Assembly (NCBI RefSeq): GCF_900185615.1
Contig: NZ_FYAK01000001.1
Coordinates: 653,701 to 717,700, forward strand
DNA length: 64,000 nucleotides
Source of the DNA: Photobacterium malacitanum
GTDB lineage: Bacteria; Pseudomonadota; Gammaproteobacteria; Enterobacterales; Vibrionaceae
Reading direction: 5' to 3'
Positions within the stretch are counted from its first letter, which is position 1, and every line of letters begins with the position of its first letter. The notes beneath the pieces were generated by a model. It was not told the DNA's origin and ran no database searches. It saw only the letters and a list, made by a program, of their open reading frames with translations. This document shows, one piece after another, positions 17,922 through 28,442 of this stretch. The translations under genes and the position numbers were made by a program.

Positions 17922-18071
17922 GTAAATCAAACTGACGTAACATTATAAATATCAATAATGACAGCCAAGATAATTGATACTGTGATTAATTGAAACCAGC
18001 GGTAATTGTAATATAAGGACAATTCAATTCTTAAATATACCGTTATCAGCCTTTATGAAATTAGGGATCTT

Positions 18072-20075
18072 ATGAAAAAAAAATCTCAAACCTCTGTCAT
18101 ACGCCGTATGTACTTAGGTTTTGCTATCTTAGTAGCACTCTTTGTTGTCACTATCATCTTCATGCTTGATGGTGTCGGCCGCATTCACAACCAATTAAAA
18201 TCCATAACTACTGATGCTCTTCCTCTCGTTTCGGTTTCAAATAATGTTAGCGTACAGTTATTGGTTGCAGACAAGATATTTAAAGATTTCCTTACCAGTC
18301 AAGATCCTCAAGTGATGGCGACCTATAGTACTGAGTTTGAGAAACAAAACGCTGTTTTTCAACAAGCTCGTAATAAACTTGAACAAGTAACAAAAAATAA
18401 CGCTCAGTTAACAACCTCAATTCAAGCCTTAACAGCCCTTGAGCAACGTTATTTTACTGAAGCTACCGTTGCCATGACAAACTACCGTTTATTACTACTT
18501 GCAACCCATGAACGCCAGCAATCATCCCGTCAATTTCAACAACTGCAAACAGAACTTAATATCGGCATGAAGGAGTTTATTAACGAACAAGATAATCTTG
18601 CCGTTAAGATGCTGTCTAAAAACTACTTTGTGAAGTTAAAAGAAACTGAAACCATTACGCTAGATGCATTGGCTTCTGATAATACTGCTGCAATTGAAAA
18701 AGCAATTAAAAGTAATAAAGTCAGTGTTAATCACCTCAGAAATACCTTTCGCTCTTTAACGGTATTACTACCAAAATTAAAGCAAACATTTGGCCCATCG
18801 GTAGAACAATACGCACTTGATATTGGTCGTACTGGTGGCGTTCTTGACCAACATTTTGAATATATTCAAGCTCAACATCGTCTCTACAGTAATATTGCAA
18901 CTTTAGCCAAAGAAATAAATCAAGCAATGACAATTATTGGTGATTTTACTCAACAAGCTAACAGCCAAATGACTGACACCATTACCACTGCCGACACAAC
19001 CTATACTGATGTCGTCACCAAAGCTGTGATCATCGGTATCGCCGTCATATTGCTCGCTATTATCGTCGGTTGGTATTTAGCTCGCAGTGTACGCCGCCCA
19101 TTAATGGCAATGTTAAGCACCCTAGAAGCATTAACAGCAGGCAATATGACTCAGCGAACTGAAGCGAGTAAATTTATTGAATTTAACCAGCTAAGCCATC
19201 ATATCAATATGTTAGCTCAAAACTTACAACAAATATTAAGTCAAATCAGCCATGCTTCATCTGAATTAAGTACCGTTGCAACTGAAAATCATGCGACTAC
19301 CGCAGAAGCGAAACTCCGGTTAAATAGCCAGCGTCAACAAACTGCATCAGCTGCAACGGCAATGATAGAAATGGAGCATTCCGTTACTGATGTATCAAAA
19401 AGTGCTCAAACAACCATGGAGCGTGTTAATGAAGTAGAACAAGCATCTGCAGCTGGGCGTAAAGTAATGACGAGTAATATCAATACCGCCCATCAGCTTT
19501 CAACTCGCTTAGATGAATCAGTACAAGCGGTTGAACAACTTCAAAAAATGAGCAGTAATATTGGTTCAATCTTAGATGTTATTCGTAACATTGCAGATCA
19601 AACCAATTTATTAGCTCTTAATGCTGCAATTGAGGCCGCTAGAGCCGGTGAACAAGGACGTGGATTTGCAGTTGTTGCTGATGAGGTACGAGTATTAGCT
19701 AAACGTACCACTGATTCAACATCTGAAATTGAAGCCATGATCAAAAATTTACAAACCAGCTCAGGTCAAGCAATGAATATGATGCAAAGCTGTGTAACAG
19801 AAATGGATAACAGTATTGGGCTTGCTTCTAATGCCAATAGCTCAATGGAAGAAATTCAAGCTATTATTATTGAAATTAGTGATATGAGTAGCCAAATTGC
19901 ACAAGCTGCGGAAGAACAACGTTGTACGACGACAGAAATTGCTCGTAGCTTAGAAGATATTAGTCATATTGCCGATAATAGCTATAACGCGATGGAGGAA
20001 ATGGCTGATACTGGTGTCAAACTTGAACATTTAGCCACCGAGCAAAATACACTAGTTAGTCGATTTAAGTTATAA
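18072..20075 (+). CDS. Methyl-accepting chemotaxis protein
   Basis: A 667-residue transmembrane chemoreceptor. TM1 is near residues 13-32 and TM2 at 318-337. Between them is a helical periplasmic ligand-binding domain of about 280 residues, too divergent to assign a ligand. A HAMP domain follows TM2 ([12 protein letters not shown] onwards), then the long cytoplasmic coiled-coil with the invariant tip from I504 ([20 protein letters not shown]). No CheR-binding pentapeptide is seen at the C-terminus (ends LVSRFKL). The gene is monocistronic and has a FliA-type promoter upstream, so it should be expressed with the flagellar regulon. Confidence 0.93.
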   Translation: MKKKSQTSVIRRMYLGFAILVALFVVTIIFMLDGVGRIHNQLKSITTDALPLVSVSNNVSVQLLVADKIFKDFLTSQDPQVMATYSTEFEKQNAVFQQARNKLEQVTKNNAQLTTSIQALTALEQRYFTEATVAMTNYRLLLLATHERQQSSRQFQQLQTELNIGMKEFINEQDNLAVKMLSKNYFVKLKETETITLDALASDNTAAIEKAIKSNKVSVNHLRNTFRSLTVLLPKLKQTFGPSVEQYALDIGRTGGVLDQHFEYIQAQHRLYSNIATLAKEINQAMTIIGDFTQQANSQMTDTITTADTTYTDVVTKAVIIGIAVILLAIIVGWYLARSVRRPLMAMLSTLEALTAGNMTQRTEASKFIEFNQLSHHINMLAQNLQQILSQISHASSELSTVATENHATTAEAKLRLNSQRQQTASAATAMIEMEHSVTDVSKSAQTTMERVNEVEQASAAGRKVMTSNINTAHQLSTRLDESVQAVEQLQKMSSNIGSILDVIRNIADQTNLLALNAAIEAARAGEQGRGFAVVADEVRVLAKRTTDSTSEIEAMIKNLQTSSGQAMNMMQSCVTEMDNSIGLASNANSSMEEIQAIIIEISDMSSQIAQAAEEQRCTTTEIARSLEDISHIADNSYNAMEEMADTGVKLEHLATEQNTLVSRFKL

Positions 20076-20082
20076 CCCTACC

Positions 20083-20108
20083 ACTCACCGGTATTTATAT
20101 CGGTGAGT
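20083..20108 (+). terminator. Hairpin after the chemoreceptor gene
   Basis: Perfect 8-bp stem (ACTCACCG and complement) with a 10-base loop, followed by ATTTCAT, a weak T tract. Probable inefficient terminator. Confidence 0.5.
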
Positions 20109-20131
20109 ATTTCATCGATTTCACCCTCTTA

Positions 20132-20147
20132 TAGCAATCGATTGCGA
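20132..20147 (+). promoter_or_regulatory. Candidate PurR operator upstream of pyrC
   Basis: Contains the perfect palindrome GCAATCGATTGC; 11 of 16 positions agree with the PurR consensus, including the central CG and the flanking GCAA/TTGC. PurR represses pyrC in E. coli, which supports the assignment. The site is about 100 bases before the ATG and upstream of the candidate promoter. Confidence 0.5.
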
Positions 20148-20186
20148 TTTAAAGTCGCCGCAAACCACATTGTTTGATTTATCAAC

Positions 20187-20215
20187 TTTACTTCAAAGGA
20201 TGATACTTTTAGAAT
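20187..20215 (+). promoter_or_regulatory. Candidate sigma-70 promoter of pyrC
   Basis: TTTACT, a 17-base spacer, then TAGAAT. It predicts initiation near CGGGCAAA, a C/G-rich start like the CTP-sensing pyrC start region in E. coli, but I see no clear hairpin over the ribosome-binding site. Confidence 0.4.
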
Positions 20216-20243
20216 CGGGCAAATTTTTTGGTAGGGAAACAAA

Positions 20244-21275
20244 ATGACAACATTAACGATTACTCGTCCTGATGACTGGCACACACATTTACGTGATGGT
20301 GATGTATTACAAGATACAGTAAGAGATATTAGCCGTTACATGGGCCGTGCGATTATCATGCCTAATTTGATCCCTCCTGTTACTGATACAGAATCTGCTT
20401 TAGCTTACCGTGACCGCATTCTTGGTGCTCAACCAAAATCAACGTTCTCTCCGCTTATGGTTATCTACCTGACAGATAACACATCACCTGAAGAAATTAA
20501 AAAAGCCAAAGCATCTGGTCATGTATACGCCGCTAAGCTATACCCTGCAGGTGCAACGACTAATTCAGACTCTGGTGTTACTTCAATTGATAACATCCGC
20601 CCAGCATTAGTGGCAATGCAAGAAGTCGGTATGCCACTGCTTATTCATGGCGAAGTCACACATAATCACGTTGATATTTTTGACCGTGAAAAAGCATTCC
20701 TAGAAACGGTACTTGCTCCTATCGTTGAAGAGTTCTCATCTCTAAAAATTGTCCTTGAACACATCACAACGGCAGAAGCTGTAAAGTTTGTGCAAAGTAC
20801 GGGCGACAATATCGCAGCAACGATTACTGCACATCACTTACTGTTTAACCGTAACCATATGTTAGCAGGTGGTATTCGTCCTCACTTCTACTGCTTACCA
20901 ATTTTAAAACGCAACACCCACCAACAAGCACTGATTGAAGCAGCAACTAGTGGCAGCAAGAAGTTTTTCTTGGGAACTGACAGTGCACCTCATGCTAAAG
21001 GTCGTAAAGAAGCAGCATGTGGTTGTGCAGGTTCGTACACAGCTCATGCAGCGATTGAACTGTATGCTGAAGTATTTGAACAAGCGAATGCACTCGATAA
21101 ACTAGAAGGCTTTGCGAGTTTTAATGGTCCTGATTTTTATGGTTTACCACGTAATACAGATACCATCACTTTAGTTAAAAAATCATGGGAAGTGGCTGCA
21201 GAAATGCAATTTGGTAATGATACCGTTGTGCCAATTAAAGCCGGTGAAATGATGAGTTGGACTGTTAACCCATAA
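20244..21275 (+). CDS. pyrC: Dihydroorotase PyrC
   Basis: PyrC (343 residues, E. coli type) closes N-carbamoyl-aspartate to dihydroorotate in pyrimidine synthesis. Metal ligands are visible in [11 protein letters not shown] near residues 9-19, the carboxylated Lys in [18 protein letters not shown], then His in LLIHGEV and VLEHITT, and the Asp in [10 protein letters not shown]. The flexible-loop region [18 protein letters not shown] is intact. TAGGGA lies 7 bases before the ATG. It is a single gene with its own promoter, a PurR-like operator and a strong terminator. Confidence 0.97.
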   Translation: MTTLTITRPDDWHTHLRDGDVLQDTVRDISRYMGRAIIMPNLIPPVTDTESALAYRDRILGAQPKSTFSPLMVIYLTDNTSPEEIKKAKASGHVYAAKLYPAGATTNSDSGVTSIDNIRPALVAMQEVGMPLLIHGEVTHNHVDIFDREKAFLETVLAPIVEEFSSLKIVLEHITTAEAVKFVQSTGDNIAATITAHHLLFNRNHMLAGGIRPHFYCLPILKRNTHQQALIEAATSGSKKFFLGTDSAPHAKGRKEAACGCAGSYTAHAAIELYAEVFEQANALDKLEGFASFNGPDFYGLPRNTDTITLVKKSWEVAAEMQFGNDTVVPIKAGEMMSWTVNP

Positions 21276-21300
21276 GTTAACTTTTTCTATCAAAAAAGAA

Positions 21301-21326
21301 AGGCTTCCAAAACGGAAGCCTTTTTA
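21301..21326. terminator. Terminator between convergent pyrC and RND pump operon
   Basis: Perfect 8-bp stem AGGCTTCC and complement, 5-base loop AAAAC, and T5 on plus. The A-rich left flank gives a T run on minus too. Confidence 0.9.
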
Positions 21327-21346
21327 TTTTCAATATAGTAATTAGG

Positions 21347-24300
21347 CTATGCCGTTTGATCTGCTGGTATTTTCAATTTATGAAATAAACGATACAACAC
21401 CGGGACAACGATCAGTGTTAACACTGTTGCAAAGCTCAATCCAAACATAATCGTTACTGCCATCGGCTTAAAGAAAACATCAGGTAATAAAGGCAGCATT
21501 CCTAAAACAGTCGTTATTGCCGCCATGCATACAGGACGTACACGACTTACCGCGGCATCAACCACCGCTTGATACTTTTCTTTACCGCTTGCTATCTCGA
21601 TTTCAATTTGATCTAACAATACGATACCGTTTTTCACCAACATCCCTGACAGACTCAAAAATCCCAATAATGCCATAAAGCCAAATGGCGTATTTAATAG
21701 CAATAACCCTACCGTTACCCCAATAATTGCTAATGGGACCGTTGCCCATACAATCAGTGCTTCTTTAACTTTATTAAACAGCACAATAGTAATTAAGAAC
21801 ATTGCTAAATACCCCATCGGCATGGTTTGAAACAGTGACGCTTTTGCATCTGCTGATGATTCATATTCACCACCCCACTCCAAACTATAACCAGCTGGTA
21901 AATCAATCGCTTCTATAGCAGGTAAAATACGCGCTTGAACCGATGCCGCAGTTTCATCACCTAATGGATCAGGATCCGCCATAATAGTTAGCATACGCTT
22001 ACGATTTTTACGCACAACCAATGGATCTTCCCAGCGCACATTCACACCTAATACCACTTGTTGTAATGGAATATAACCTTGAATTGCTGGGCTCCAAATC
22101 TTCATGCCTTCTATGGTGCTAATATCAACCCGTTCTTCTTCTGGCAAACGTGCCACTATTGGCATCACGTTTGTTCCTTCACGATACAAACCTATGTTGA
22201 TCCCTGAAAATGCCATTTGTAGCAATTCATCGACATCTTTTTTGGTAATACCATAACGCCTTGCTTGGCTTTCGTTAAACACGGGTTCAATAACTTTGGT
22301 ACGCTCTCGCCAGTCATGGCGAATATTAAAGGCACCGGGATCTGCATTCATAACATCAACAACTTGCGAAGCAATACCACGAAGAATCGTCGGATCTGAG
22401 CCGACAATACGAGCTTCTATTTTAGAACCTGATGATGGGCCTAACATAACCTGTTTAAGTTTGTACTCAACCTCTGGATGATCTTTATTCATCGTTTGGC
22501 TAAATTTACGCATAACAGGGAGTACATCTTCAAAACTATTTACTCGAACGATCAACTCACCATAAGAGGCATAACTTTTCTCTGGTGCATAAGTTAGCAT
22601 AAATCGTTGTGAACCTTTGCCTGCACTTGAACTAACATAATCAACACCATCTTCGGCATTCACCACTTTCTCTAACGATTTCAAAGTAGCATTTGTTGCA
22701 CGAATATCAGTCCCTTCCGGTAACCACACATCAACCATAAACATTGGCGTTGTAGAAGCAGGAAAGAACGATTGTTTTAACAGCGTGAAGCCATATAAGC
22801 TACCGCCAAGCATTAAGATCAATGTTAATACCGTTAACCATGCGCGACGCATACAGAACTCTAGCGACTTACGGTATATCACAAAGAAAATACTGCCATA
22901 GGGATCTTTTTGATTTTCGCTTTGATCCACTTTGACATTTTTAAAGAAAAGATCAGCAAAGAAAGGTGTTAATGAAATAGCCGTAAACCAACTCAACATC
23001 AGTGAAATTAATAATACCGTAAATAAAGTTCGACAATATTCACCAGTTGAATCTTGTGATAAACCTATAGGCGCAAAGGCCATAACTGCAATCACTGTCG
23101 CACCAAGTAACGGCCACTTAGTTTGGGTCACAATATCTGAAGCAGCTTGCATTCGCGTTCGCCCCTTTTGCATTCCGATGAGAATGCCTTCAACGACCAC
23201 AATGGCATTATCCACCAGCATACCAAGCGCAATAACCAATGCACCCAATGATATACGCTGTAGATCGATTGCCATCCATTTCATAAACACAAAAGTGCCA
23301 AGTACCGTTAATAGCAGAATAAGACCAATCAATAATCCTGATCGTAATCCCATAAAAAACAGCAAAACAATGATAACAATCGCAACGGCTTGACCTAAGC
23401 TAACCACGAACCCACTGACTGATTTATCGACTTCTGTTGGCTGGCTATATACTTCATCAATATCAATACCAACCGGTTGTTGCTGTTTCAACTCGGCTAA
23501 TCGCTGCATCACTCGTTGACCGACTTCAACAACATTCACTCCCTCAATAAAAGAGACTCCAACGTTAAGTGCCTGATGTCCATTAAAACTGACGAGGTTA
23601 TCAGGAATTTCTTTAAAGCCTTTTTTAATCTCAGCCACGTCACGTAAATAAATCAGCCCATCAGCACCTTTATCGGTAATGATTAAATCGCCCAGTTCAT
23701 CAACATTCTTAAACTCACCCGTCGGATGAACACGTACATATTCATCGCCAATGCGAACTGCGCCCGCACTTGTGACTAAGTTTTGGGTAGCTAAAATGTT
23801 GTAAATGGTATCCAGTGAAATGCCTAAACTGCTTAGACGTTGCATCGATATTTCAATGAACACTTGCTCTTGCTGGTTACCAGTAACAGATACCTTACCC
23901 ACGCCACTAACCAACTCAATTTCACGGCGAAGATAATCAACATAGTCACTCAACTCTTTATAGCTATAACCATCGCCAGTTATTGCCAACAAAATGCCGT
24001 AAACATCACCAAAATCATCAATCACTTTTGGTTTTGCAACTCCTGGAGGCAAGTTTGACGAGATATCATTGACCTTACGGCGTAATTCATCCCAAATTTG
24101 AGGTAAATCATCAGGCCCATAATTATTTTTCATCGTGACAGTGATTTGCGATAGCCCTCGGCTAGAGAGTGAGTTCACTTCGTCAACATAAGTCAGTTGC
24201 TGAATCGCTTTTTCTATCGGATAAGTAACTTCTTCCTCTACTTGCTGTGGCGTTGCACCAGGATAAGCGGTAACCACCATCGCATCTTTAATCGTAAAAG

Positions 24301-24421
24301 CGGGATCTTCTAACTGCCCGAGACCAAAAAAAGATACGGTGCCGCCAACTAAAAATATCAGTGTCAGCATCCAGCTAATCACCTTATTTTTTATAAAATA
24401 GGTCGCGATATCTTGTTTCAT
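21347..24421 (-). CDS. RND efflux transporter inner-membrane subunit
   Basis: A 1024-residue proton-driven RND pump of the AcrB superfamily. Twelve membrane helices are laid out in the usual two halves: TM1 at about 12-32, a cluster from about 335 to 480, TM7 at about 528-546 and a cluster from about 860 to the end. The proton-relay region reads LGMLVDNAIVVVEG, with Asp followed by Asn where AcrB has Asp-Asp, and the partner Lys is in GMLVKNGIVLLDQ. The start overlaps the stop of the upstream adaptor gene by 1 base. The two-adaptor arrangement recalls V. cholerae VexIJK, but I cannot fix the paralogue or substrates. No outer-membrane TolC is encoded nearby. Confidence 0.92.
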   Translation of the reverse strand: MKQDIATYFIKNKVISWMLTLIFLVGGTVSFFGLGQLEDPAFTIKDAMVVTAYPGATPQQVEEEVTYPIEKAIQQLTYVDEVNSLSSRGLSQITVTMKNNYGPDDLPQIWDELRRKVNDISSNLPPGVAKPKVIDDFGDVYGILLAITGDGYSYKELSDYVDYLRREIELVSGVGKVSVTGNQQEQVFIEISMQRLSSLGISLDTIYNILATQNLVTSAGAVRIGDEYVRVHPTGEFKNVDELGDLIITDKGADGLIYLRDVAEIKKGFKEIPDNLVSFNGHQALNVGVSFIEGVNVVEVGQRVMQRLAELKQQQPVGIDIDEVYSQPTEVDKSVSGFVVSLGQAVAIVIIVLLFFMGLRSGLLIGLILLLTVLGTFVFMKWMAIDLQRISLGALVIALGMLVDNAIVVVEGILIGMQKGRTRMQAASDIVTQTKWPLLGATVIAVMAFAPIGLSQDSTGEYCRTLFTVLLISLMLSWFTAISLTPFFADLFFKNVKVDQSENQKDPYGSIFFVIYRKSLEFCMRRAWLTVLTLILMLGGSLYGFTLLKQSFFPASTTPMFMVDVWLPEGTDIRATNATLKSLEKVVNAEDGVDYVSSSAGKGSQRFMLTYAPEKSYASYGELIVRVNSFEDVLPVMRKFSQTMNKDHPEVEYKLKQVMLGPSSGSKIEARIVGSDPTILRGIASQVVDVMNADPGAFNIRHDWRERTKVIEPVFNESQARRYGITKKDVDELLQMAFSGINIGLYREGTNVMPIVARLPEEERVDISTIEGMKIWSPAIQGYIPLQQVVLGVNVRWEDPLVVRKNRKRMLTIMADPDPLGDETAASVQARILPAIEAIDLPAGYSLEWGGEYESSADAKASLFQTMPMGYLAMFLITIVLFNKVKEALIVWATVPLAIIGVTVGLLLLNTPFGFMALLGFLSLSGMLVKNGIVLLDQIEIEIASGKEKYQAVVDAAVSRVRPVCMAAITTVLGMLPLLPDVFFKPMAVTIMFGLSFATVLTLIVVPVLYRLFHKLKIPADQTA

Positions 24422-25515
24422 TATTGCGTACCCTCCTTAGTAAATATCACCACTTTCTGTCCATCTCTTAAGCGGTTAACGCCTGTTACAACAATCTGCT
24501 CACCTTGCTTAACACCAGATTTTAATCGCACACCTTCTGGCACGACTTTATCCGTTACAACTCGACGTTTCGACACCGTATTATTTGGTGTCACTATCCA
24601 AACATATTTATGATCTGAAGCGATATCATCACCATCTAAGTTAAATAACGCTTCAAGTGGCACGATTTGTTGTCCAACCTGATAAACTTGTAATTTCTGA
24701 GCATCCGCTTCAACTTCAATCGACATCCCTTCTAAAATAAACTGCTCTTTGGGCATCGGCATGGTTAACGTCACAAGAAATGAACCCGATTCTGGATCTG
24801 GCTCAGTGGTGAACTCTTTTAACGTCACTGCATATTTTTCGCCATTAGGTAAAATGGCCTGTGCGGTGGATCGCTGCCCTTTATCTATATCCAATATACT
24901 TTGCTTGGAATAAATCATATCAGGCGCTTGGATCTCGATATCAACAGAATCCGTACTATGAAGATTCATCATTTGTTGACCAACTTTAATATTTTCAAAT
25001 TTCTCAACAGGAATAGTTGATATCACGCCTGAAAAAGGCGCTTTGAGCGCAGTAAAACTTAATTTCAATTGGGCTAAATCAAGGTTGGCTTTAGCAATAC
25101 TTCGCTTAGCTTTTAATTCATCAAATTGAGACTGGGGTAAATAGCCATTTTTTAATAGTGTCGCTGAACGACGATACTGGCTATTAATGACATTATATTT
25201 TGCCTGAGCATCATCCACTTCTAATCTGTAATCACGCGGATCCAATCGAGCTAAAACTTGGCCTTTTTTAACTGTGTCTCCTGAACGAACCAAGATCTGC
25301 GTCACTTCTCCTGCAATACGAAATGATAAAACAGATTTATCTGCAGCAGATGCCATCGCAGGAAAGGTTAATTTCGGTGATTGCTTACCTGATTGCACTT
25401 GCTGCACTTTCACTAGTGGCAACTCTTGACGTGGTGCAATCGTTGGTTTATCACAGCCTTGAATTAATAAGACTGTACTGATTGCCAACACTAATAAACT
25501 ATAACGTTTGATCAT
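24421..25515 (-). CDS. RND efflux periplasmic adaptor lipoprotein (second)
   Basis: A 364-residue membrane-fusion protein with lipobox LIQGC near residue 21, so it is attached to the inner membrane by lipid. The lipoyl-like halves are VRSGDTVKKGQVLARLDPRDY and FTALKAPFSGVISTI, separated by a coiled-coil hairpin (about 100-150). The beta-barrel and membrane-proximal domains follow (PDPESGSFLVTLTM, LRDGQKVVIF). ATG at 25515 is preferred: AAGGAG lies 8 bases before it, and it overlaps the previous gene by ATGA. It differs clearly from the first adaptor, so the pump probably uses a mixed adaptor ring (inference). Confidence 0.92.
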   Translation of the reverse strand: MIKRYSLLVLAISTVLLIQGCDKPTIAPRQELPLVKVQQVQSGKQSPKLTFPAMASAADKSVLSFRIAGEVTQILVRSGDTVKKGQVLARLDPRDYRLEVDDAQAKYNVINSQYRRSATLLKNGYLPQSQFDELKAKRSIAKANLDLAQLKLSFTALKAPFSGVISTIPVEKFENIKVGQQMMNLHSTDSVDIEIQAPDMIYSKQSILDIDKGQRSTAQAILPNGEKYAVTLKEFTTEPDPESGSFLVTLTMPMPKEQFILEGMSIEVEADAQKLQVYQVGQQIVPLEALFNLDGDDIASDHKYVWIVTPNNTVSKRRVVTDKVVPEGVRLKSGVKQGEQIVVTGVNRLRDGQKVVIFTKEGTQ

Positions 25516-26549
25516 AACCCGCGCTCCTTGATCCATGAGCGGACCTTTTGACCTGATTGCAATTCAGAAACGCCAGATGTGGCTATAACATCACCATCAT
25601 TTAACCCTGAAATAACACGGTTATTTTTATCTAATGTGACTTCTGTTCTAACAACCTGCTGCTTATCATCAACACGCCAGACATAGTTTTTATTATCTTC
25701 AATAATGATTGCTCGCTGCGGAATGGCTCCCGCTTTACCTTGCGGCAGCACAATCATTACGCGACCAGACATGCCTGGCATAATATTGCTACCATCAGGA
25801 CGTGCCATGGAGAGTGTTACTTTATAACTGGAGGTTTTAGTGTCTGGCTCAGTGTCGATTTCTTTAAATTGAGCCCCAAAAGTTTGATTAGCTAAAGTGT
25901 CAAACGCAACGGTTGGATTAATATTTTCAGCATGTCCTTGAAAACGAGCGAGAAGATAATCAGGAAGTTGAAATGTCATGTTAATTAATTGGGCACTTTG
26001 AATATGCATTACTGGCTGTTTAGCAGCAATATATTCATAGTTTTCAACCATAGATAACGATATATGCCCGTCATAAGGTGCTAGTAATTGGGCATAACTT
26101 AAATTTGATTTCGCTTTATCTAATGCGGCTTTAGCCTGCTTAAGGTTGGCTTTTGAGGTGTCGTAATCTAATTCTGAGATGACATTGGTTTTACGTAATG
26201 CTTTATCACGTTTAAATTGTACATTTGCTAAATCATATTGCGCTTGTGCTTGCTTAACTAACAGTGATAATTCATCACTATTTAATGTCGCAAGTATCTG
26301 CCCTTTCGTCACAAATTGACCTGGATGTACATCGACACTAACGAGTTGTCCTGCAACTCGAAAAGCTAAAACAGCTTTGTCACCCGCTTCAACAATTGCA
26401 GGAAACGCACGTTGTGATTCATTATTACCGACCGAAACTGATTGTAATTTTACCGGGCGAGATTCAGGCTCAGCTATCACTGCTTGATCATCCTTGCACC
26501 CACTTAACGCTAAGCATATAAATAATGCCGCAATAAAGCGATACCTCAT
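25512..26549 (-). CDS. RND efflux periplasmic adaptor lipoprotein (first)
   Basis: A 345-residue membrane-fusion protein and first gene of the pump operon. The lipobox is ALSGC (Cys about residue 18). The lipoyl halves VHPGQFVTKGQILATLNSDE and YAQLLAPYDGHISLSMVEN flank a coiled-coil of about 50 residues. Later parts (EPDTKTSSYKVTLSMARPDGSNIMPGMSGRV, VWRVDD) fit the barrel domain. ATG at 26549 has GGAG just upstream; the ATG at 26561 would lie within that site. No regulator gene is adjacent. Confidence 0.91.
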   Translation of the reverse strand: MRYRFIAALFICLALSGCKDDQAVIAEPESRPVKLQSVSVGNNESQRAFPAIVEAGDKAVLAFRVAGQLVSVDVHPGQFVTKGQILATLNSDELSLLVKQAQAQYDLANVQFKRDKALRKTNVISELDYDTSKANLKQAKAALDKAKSNLSYAQLLAPYDGHISLSMVENYEYIAAKQPVMHIQSAQLINMTFQLPDYLLARFQGHAENINPTVAFDTLANQTFGAQFKEIDTEPDTKTSSYKVTLSMARPDGSNIMPGMSGRVMIVLPQGKAGAIPQRAIIIEDNKNYVWRVDDKQQVVRTEVTLDKNNRVISGLNDGDVIATSGVSELQSGQKVRSWIKERGL

Positions 26550-26710
26550 ACTACTCTCCATGATGTTTTATACTGAATCCTTACCATTGTTAAAATATAG
26601 TACAAAAAATTGCTATCATAATGAATAATATAGACTAATGAATTAACAATCCCGTTTCATTTTCAAAGTGAAGCCGATATCACAATACCTATCGATATAA
26701 AAAAGCAATA

Positions 26711-26734
26711 AAAAAAGGAGCACAAGGCTCCTTT
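26711..26734 (-). terminator. Terminator of the fumarase gene
   Basis: Eight-bp perfect stem (AAAGGAGC and complement, loop ACAAG on plus) followed on minus by a T run. It separates fumarase from the RND operon downstream on the same strand. Confidence 0.88.
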
Positions 26735-26753
26735 GTTTATATTGCTTAATGTC

Positions 26754-28268
26754 TTATTTTGCCATTTCAGCTATGTTCACACGCCATGTATCAGGGCCTG
26801 TTTGGTGAGCATTAACACCTTCAGCATCGACGGCAACTGTCACAGGCATATCTTCAACTTCAAACTCATAAATCGCTTCCATACCTAAATCAGCAAAAGC
26901 GACCACTCGCGCCTTTTTAATGGCTTTTGCAACTAAATATGCGGCACCGCCTACCGCCATTAAATACACAGCTTTATGCTGCTTAATCGATTCAATGGTT
27001 GCTGGCCCACGCTCAGCTTTACCGATCATGCCAGTTAGCCCAGTTTCACCTAACATCATTTCGGTAAATTTATCCATACGGGTTGACGTTGTTGGCCCTG
27101 CTGGCCCTACAACTTCATCACCAACAGCATCAACAGGGCCCACGTAATAGATAAAACGATTGGTAAAATCAACACCTTCAGGAAGACCTTCGCCATTCGC
27201 TAACATTTCTTGAATGCGTTTATGAGCAGCATCACGACCAGTTAGAATCTTGCCAGATAACAATACTGTTTCACCTGAGCGCCACTCTTGTACATCCGCT
27301 TTAGTTACGTTATCAAGATTAACACGACGCACATTATCACCGACTTCCCACGTTACTTGTGGCCAATCACTCAGTTTTGGCGGTGTCAATTCTGCAGGGC
27401 CACTTCCATCTAATGTAAAATGTACATGGCGAGTTGCCGCACAGTTAGGGATCATACATACAGGCTTTGATGCCGCATGGGTTGGTGCACTTTTAATTTT
27501 AACGTCCAACACCGTTGTTAAACCACCTAAACCTTGAGCACCAATACCTAATTTGTTAACACGTTCATAAATATCTAACCGTAATGCTTCTTCTGTTGTT
27601 TTAGCACCACGTTGCTGCAATTCATGAATATCTACCGCTTCCATCAATGATTCTTTCGCAAGCACCGCAGCTTTTTCGGCTGTACCACCAATACCAATGC
27701 CTAACATGCCCGGTGGACACCAACCAGCCCCCATTAGCGGTACTGTTTTTTCTACCCATTCAGCAACATCATCAGAAGGGTTAAGCATTACCATTTTAGT
27801 TTTATTTTCAGAACCGCCACCTTTAGCTGCAATCTGAATTTCTACTTTATCGCCAGCCACCATCTCAACATGAACGACAGCTGGTGCGTTATCTTGGGTG
27901 TTCTTACGCGCACCAGCAGGGTCAGCAACCACAGAGGCGCGCAATGGGTTATCAGCATTTGTATAAGCTTGACGTACCCCTTCATCGATCATCTGTTGTA
28001 CCGTTAAATCACTATCCCACTGTACATTCATACCAATTTTAACAAAACAGGTCACAATCCCCGTATCTTGACAAATAGGGCGGCGTCCTTCGGCTGACAT
28101 ACGAGAGTTAATTAAAATTTGGGCAATGGCATCTTTCGCCGCTTGGCACTGCTCTTTGTTATAGGCTTTTTCTAATGCTTGAATAAAATCCAAAGGATGG
28201 TAGTAAGAGATATATTGTAAAGCATCGGCGACACTACTGATTACATCTTGTTTACAGATGATGGTCAT
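26754..28268 (-). CDS. Class I fumarate hydratase (4Fe-4S)
   Basis: A 504-residue oxygen-sensitive fumarase of the FumA/FumB type that interconverts fumarate and malate. The three cluster Cys lie in RRPICQDTGIVT, GAGWCPPGMLGIGIGG and SKPVCMIPNCAATRH. The N-terminal alpha domain and the C-terminal beta domain (FIYYVGPVDAVGDEVVGPAGPTT) are fused in one chain, as in E. coli FumA. GAGGG precedes the ATG by about 5 bases. It is monocistronic. FumA and FumB cannot be told apart from the sequence. Confidence 0.95.
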   Translation of the reverse strand: MTIICKQDVISSVADALQYISYYHPLDFIQALEKAYNKEQCQAAKDAIAQILINSRMSAEGRRPICQDTGIVTCFVKIGMNVQWDSDLTVQQMIDEGVRQAYTNADNPLRASVVADPAGARKNTQDNAPAVVHVEMVAGDKVEIQIAAKGGGSENKTKMVMLNPSDDVAEWVEKTVPLMGAGWCPPGMLGIGIGGTAEKAAVLAKESLMEAVDIHELQQRGAKTTEEALRLDIYERVNKLGIGAQGLGGLTTVLDVKIKSAPTHAASKPVCMIPNCAATRHVHFTLDGSGPAELTPPKLSDWPQVTWEVGDNVRRVNLDNVTKADVQEWRSGETVLLSGKILTGRDAAHKRIQEMLANGEGLPEGVDFTNRFIYYVGPVDAVGDEVVGPAGPTTSTRMDKFTEMMLGETGLTGMIGKAERGPATIESIKQHKAVYLMAVGGAAYLVAKAIKKARVVAFADLGMEAIYEFEVEDMPVTVAVDAEGVNAHQTGPDTWRVNIAEMAK

Positions 28269-28442
28269 AATTACCCTCGTTAAATATTATTATTCCATGG
28301 CGCCCTGTATTAATCTTCCTGAATGTAGGGTATTAAACAACAAATAGTGCTGTTCAATCTTGGGCGTCTTTCGTTGAGTATGATACTCTTGCCCATAACA
28401 TTGCGCTATGCGCCAATCAAACCTCTTGTCACAAAAAAGAAA

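Noticed and set aside
22932..23393. 153-codon frame antisense to the RND pump
   Set aside because: Mirror of strongly conserved pump helices; low-complexity translation rich in Thr, Ile and Asn.
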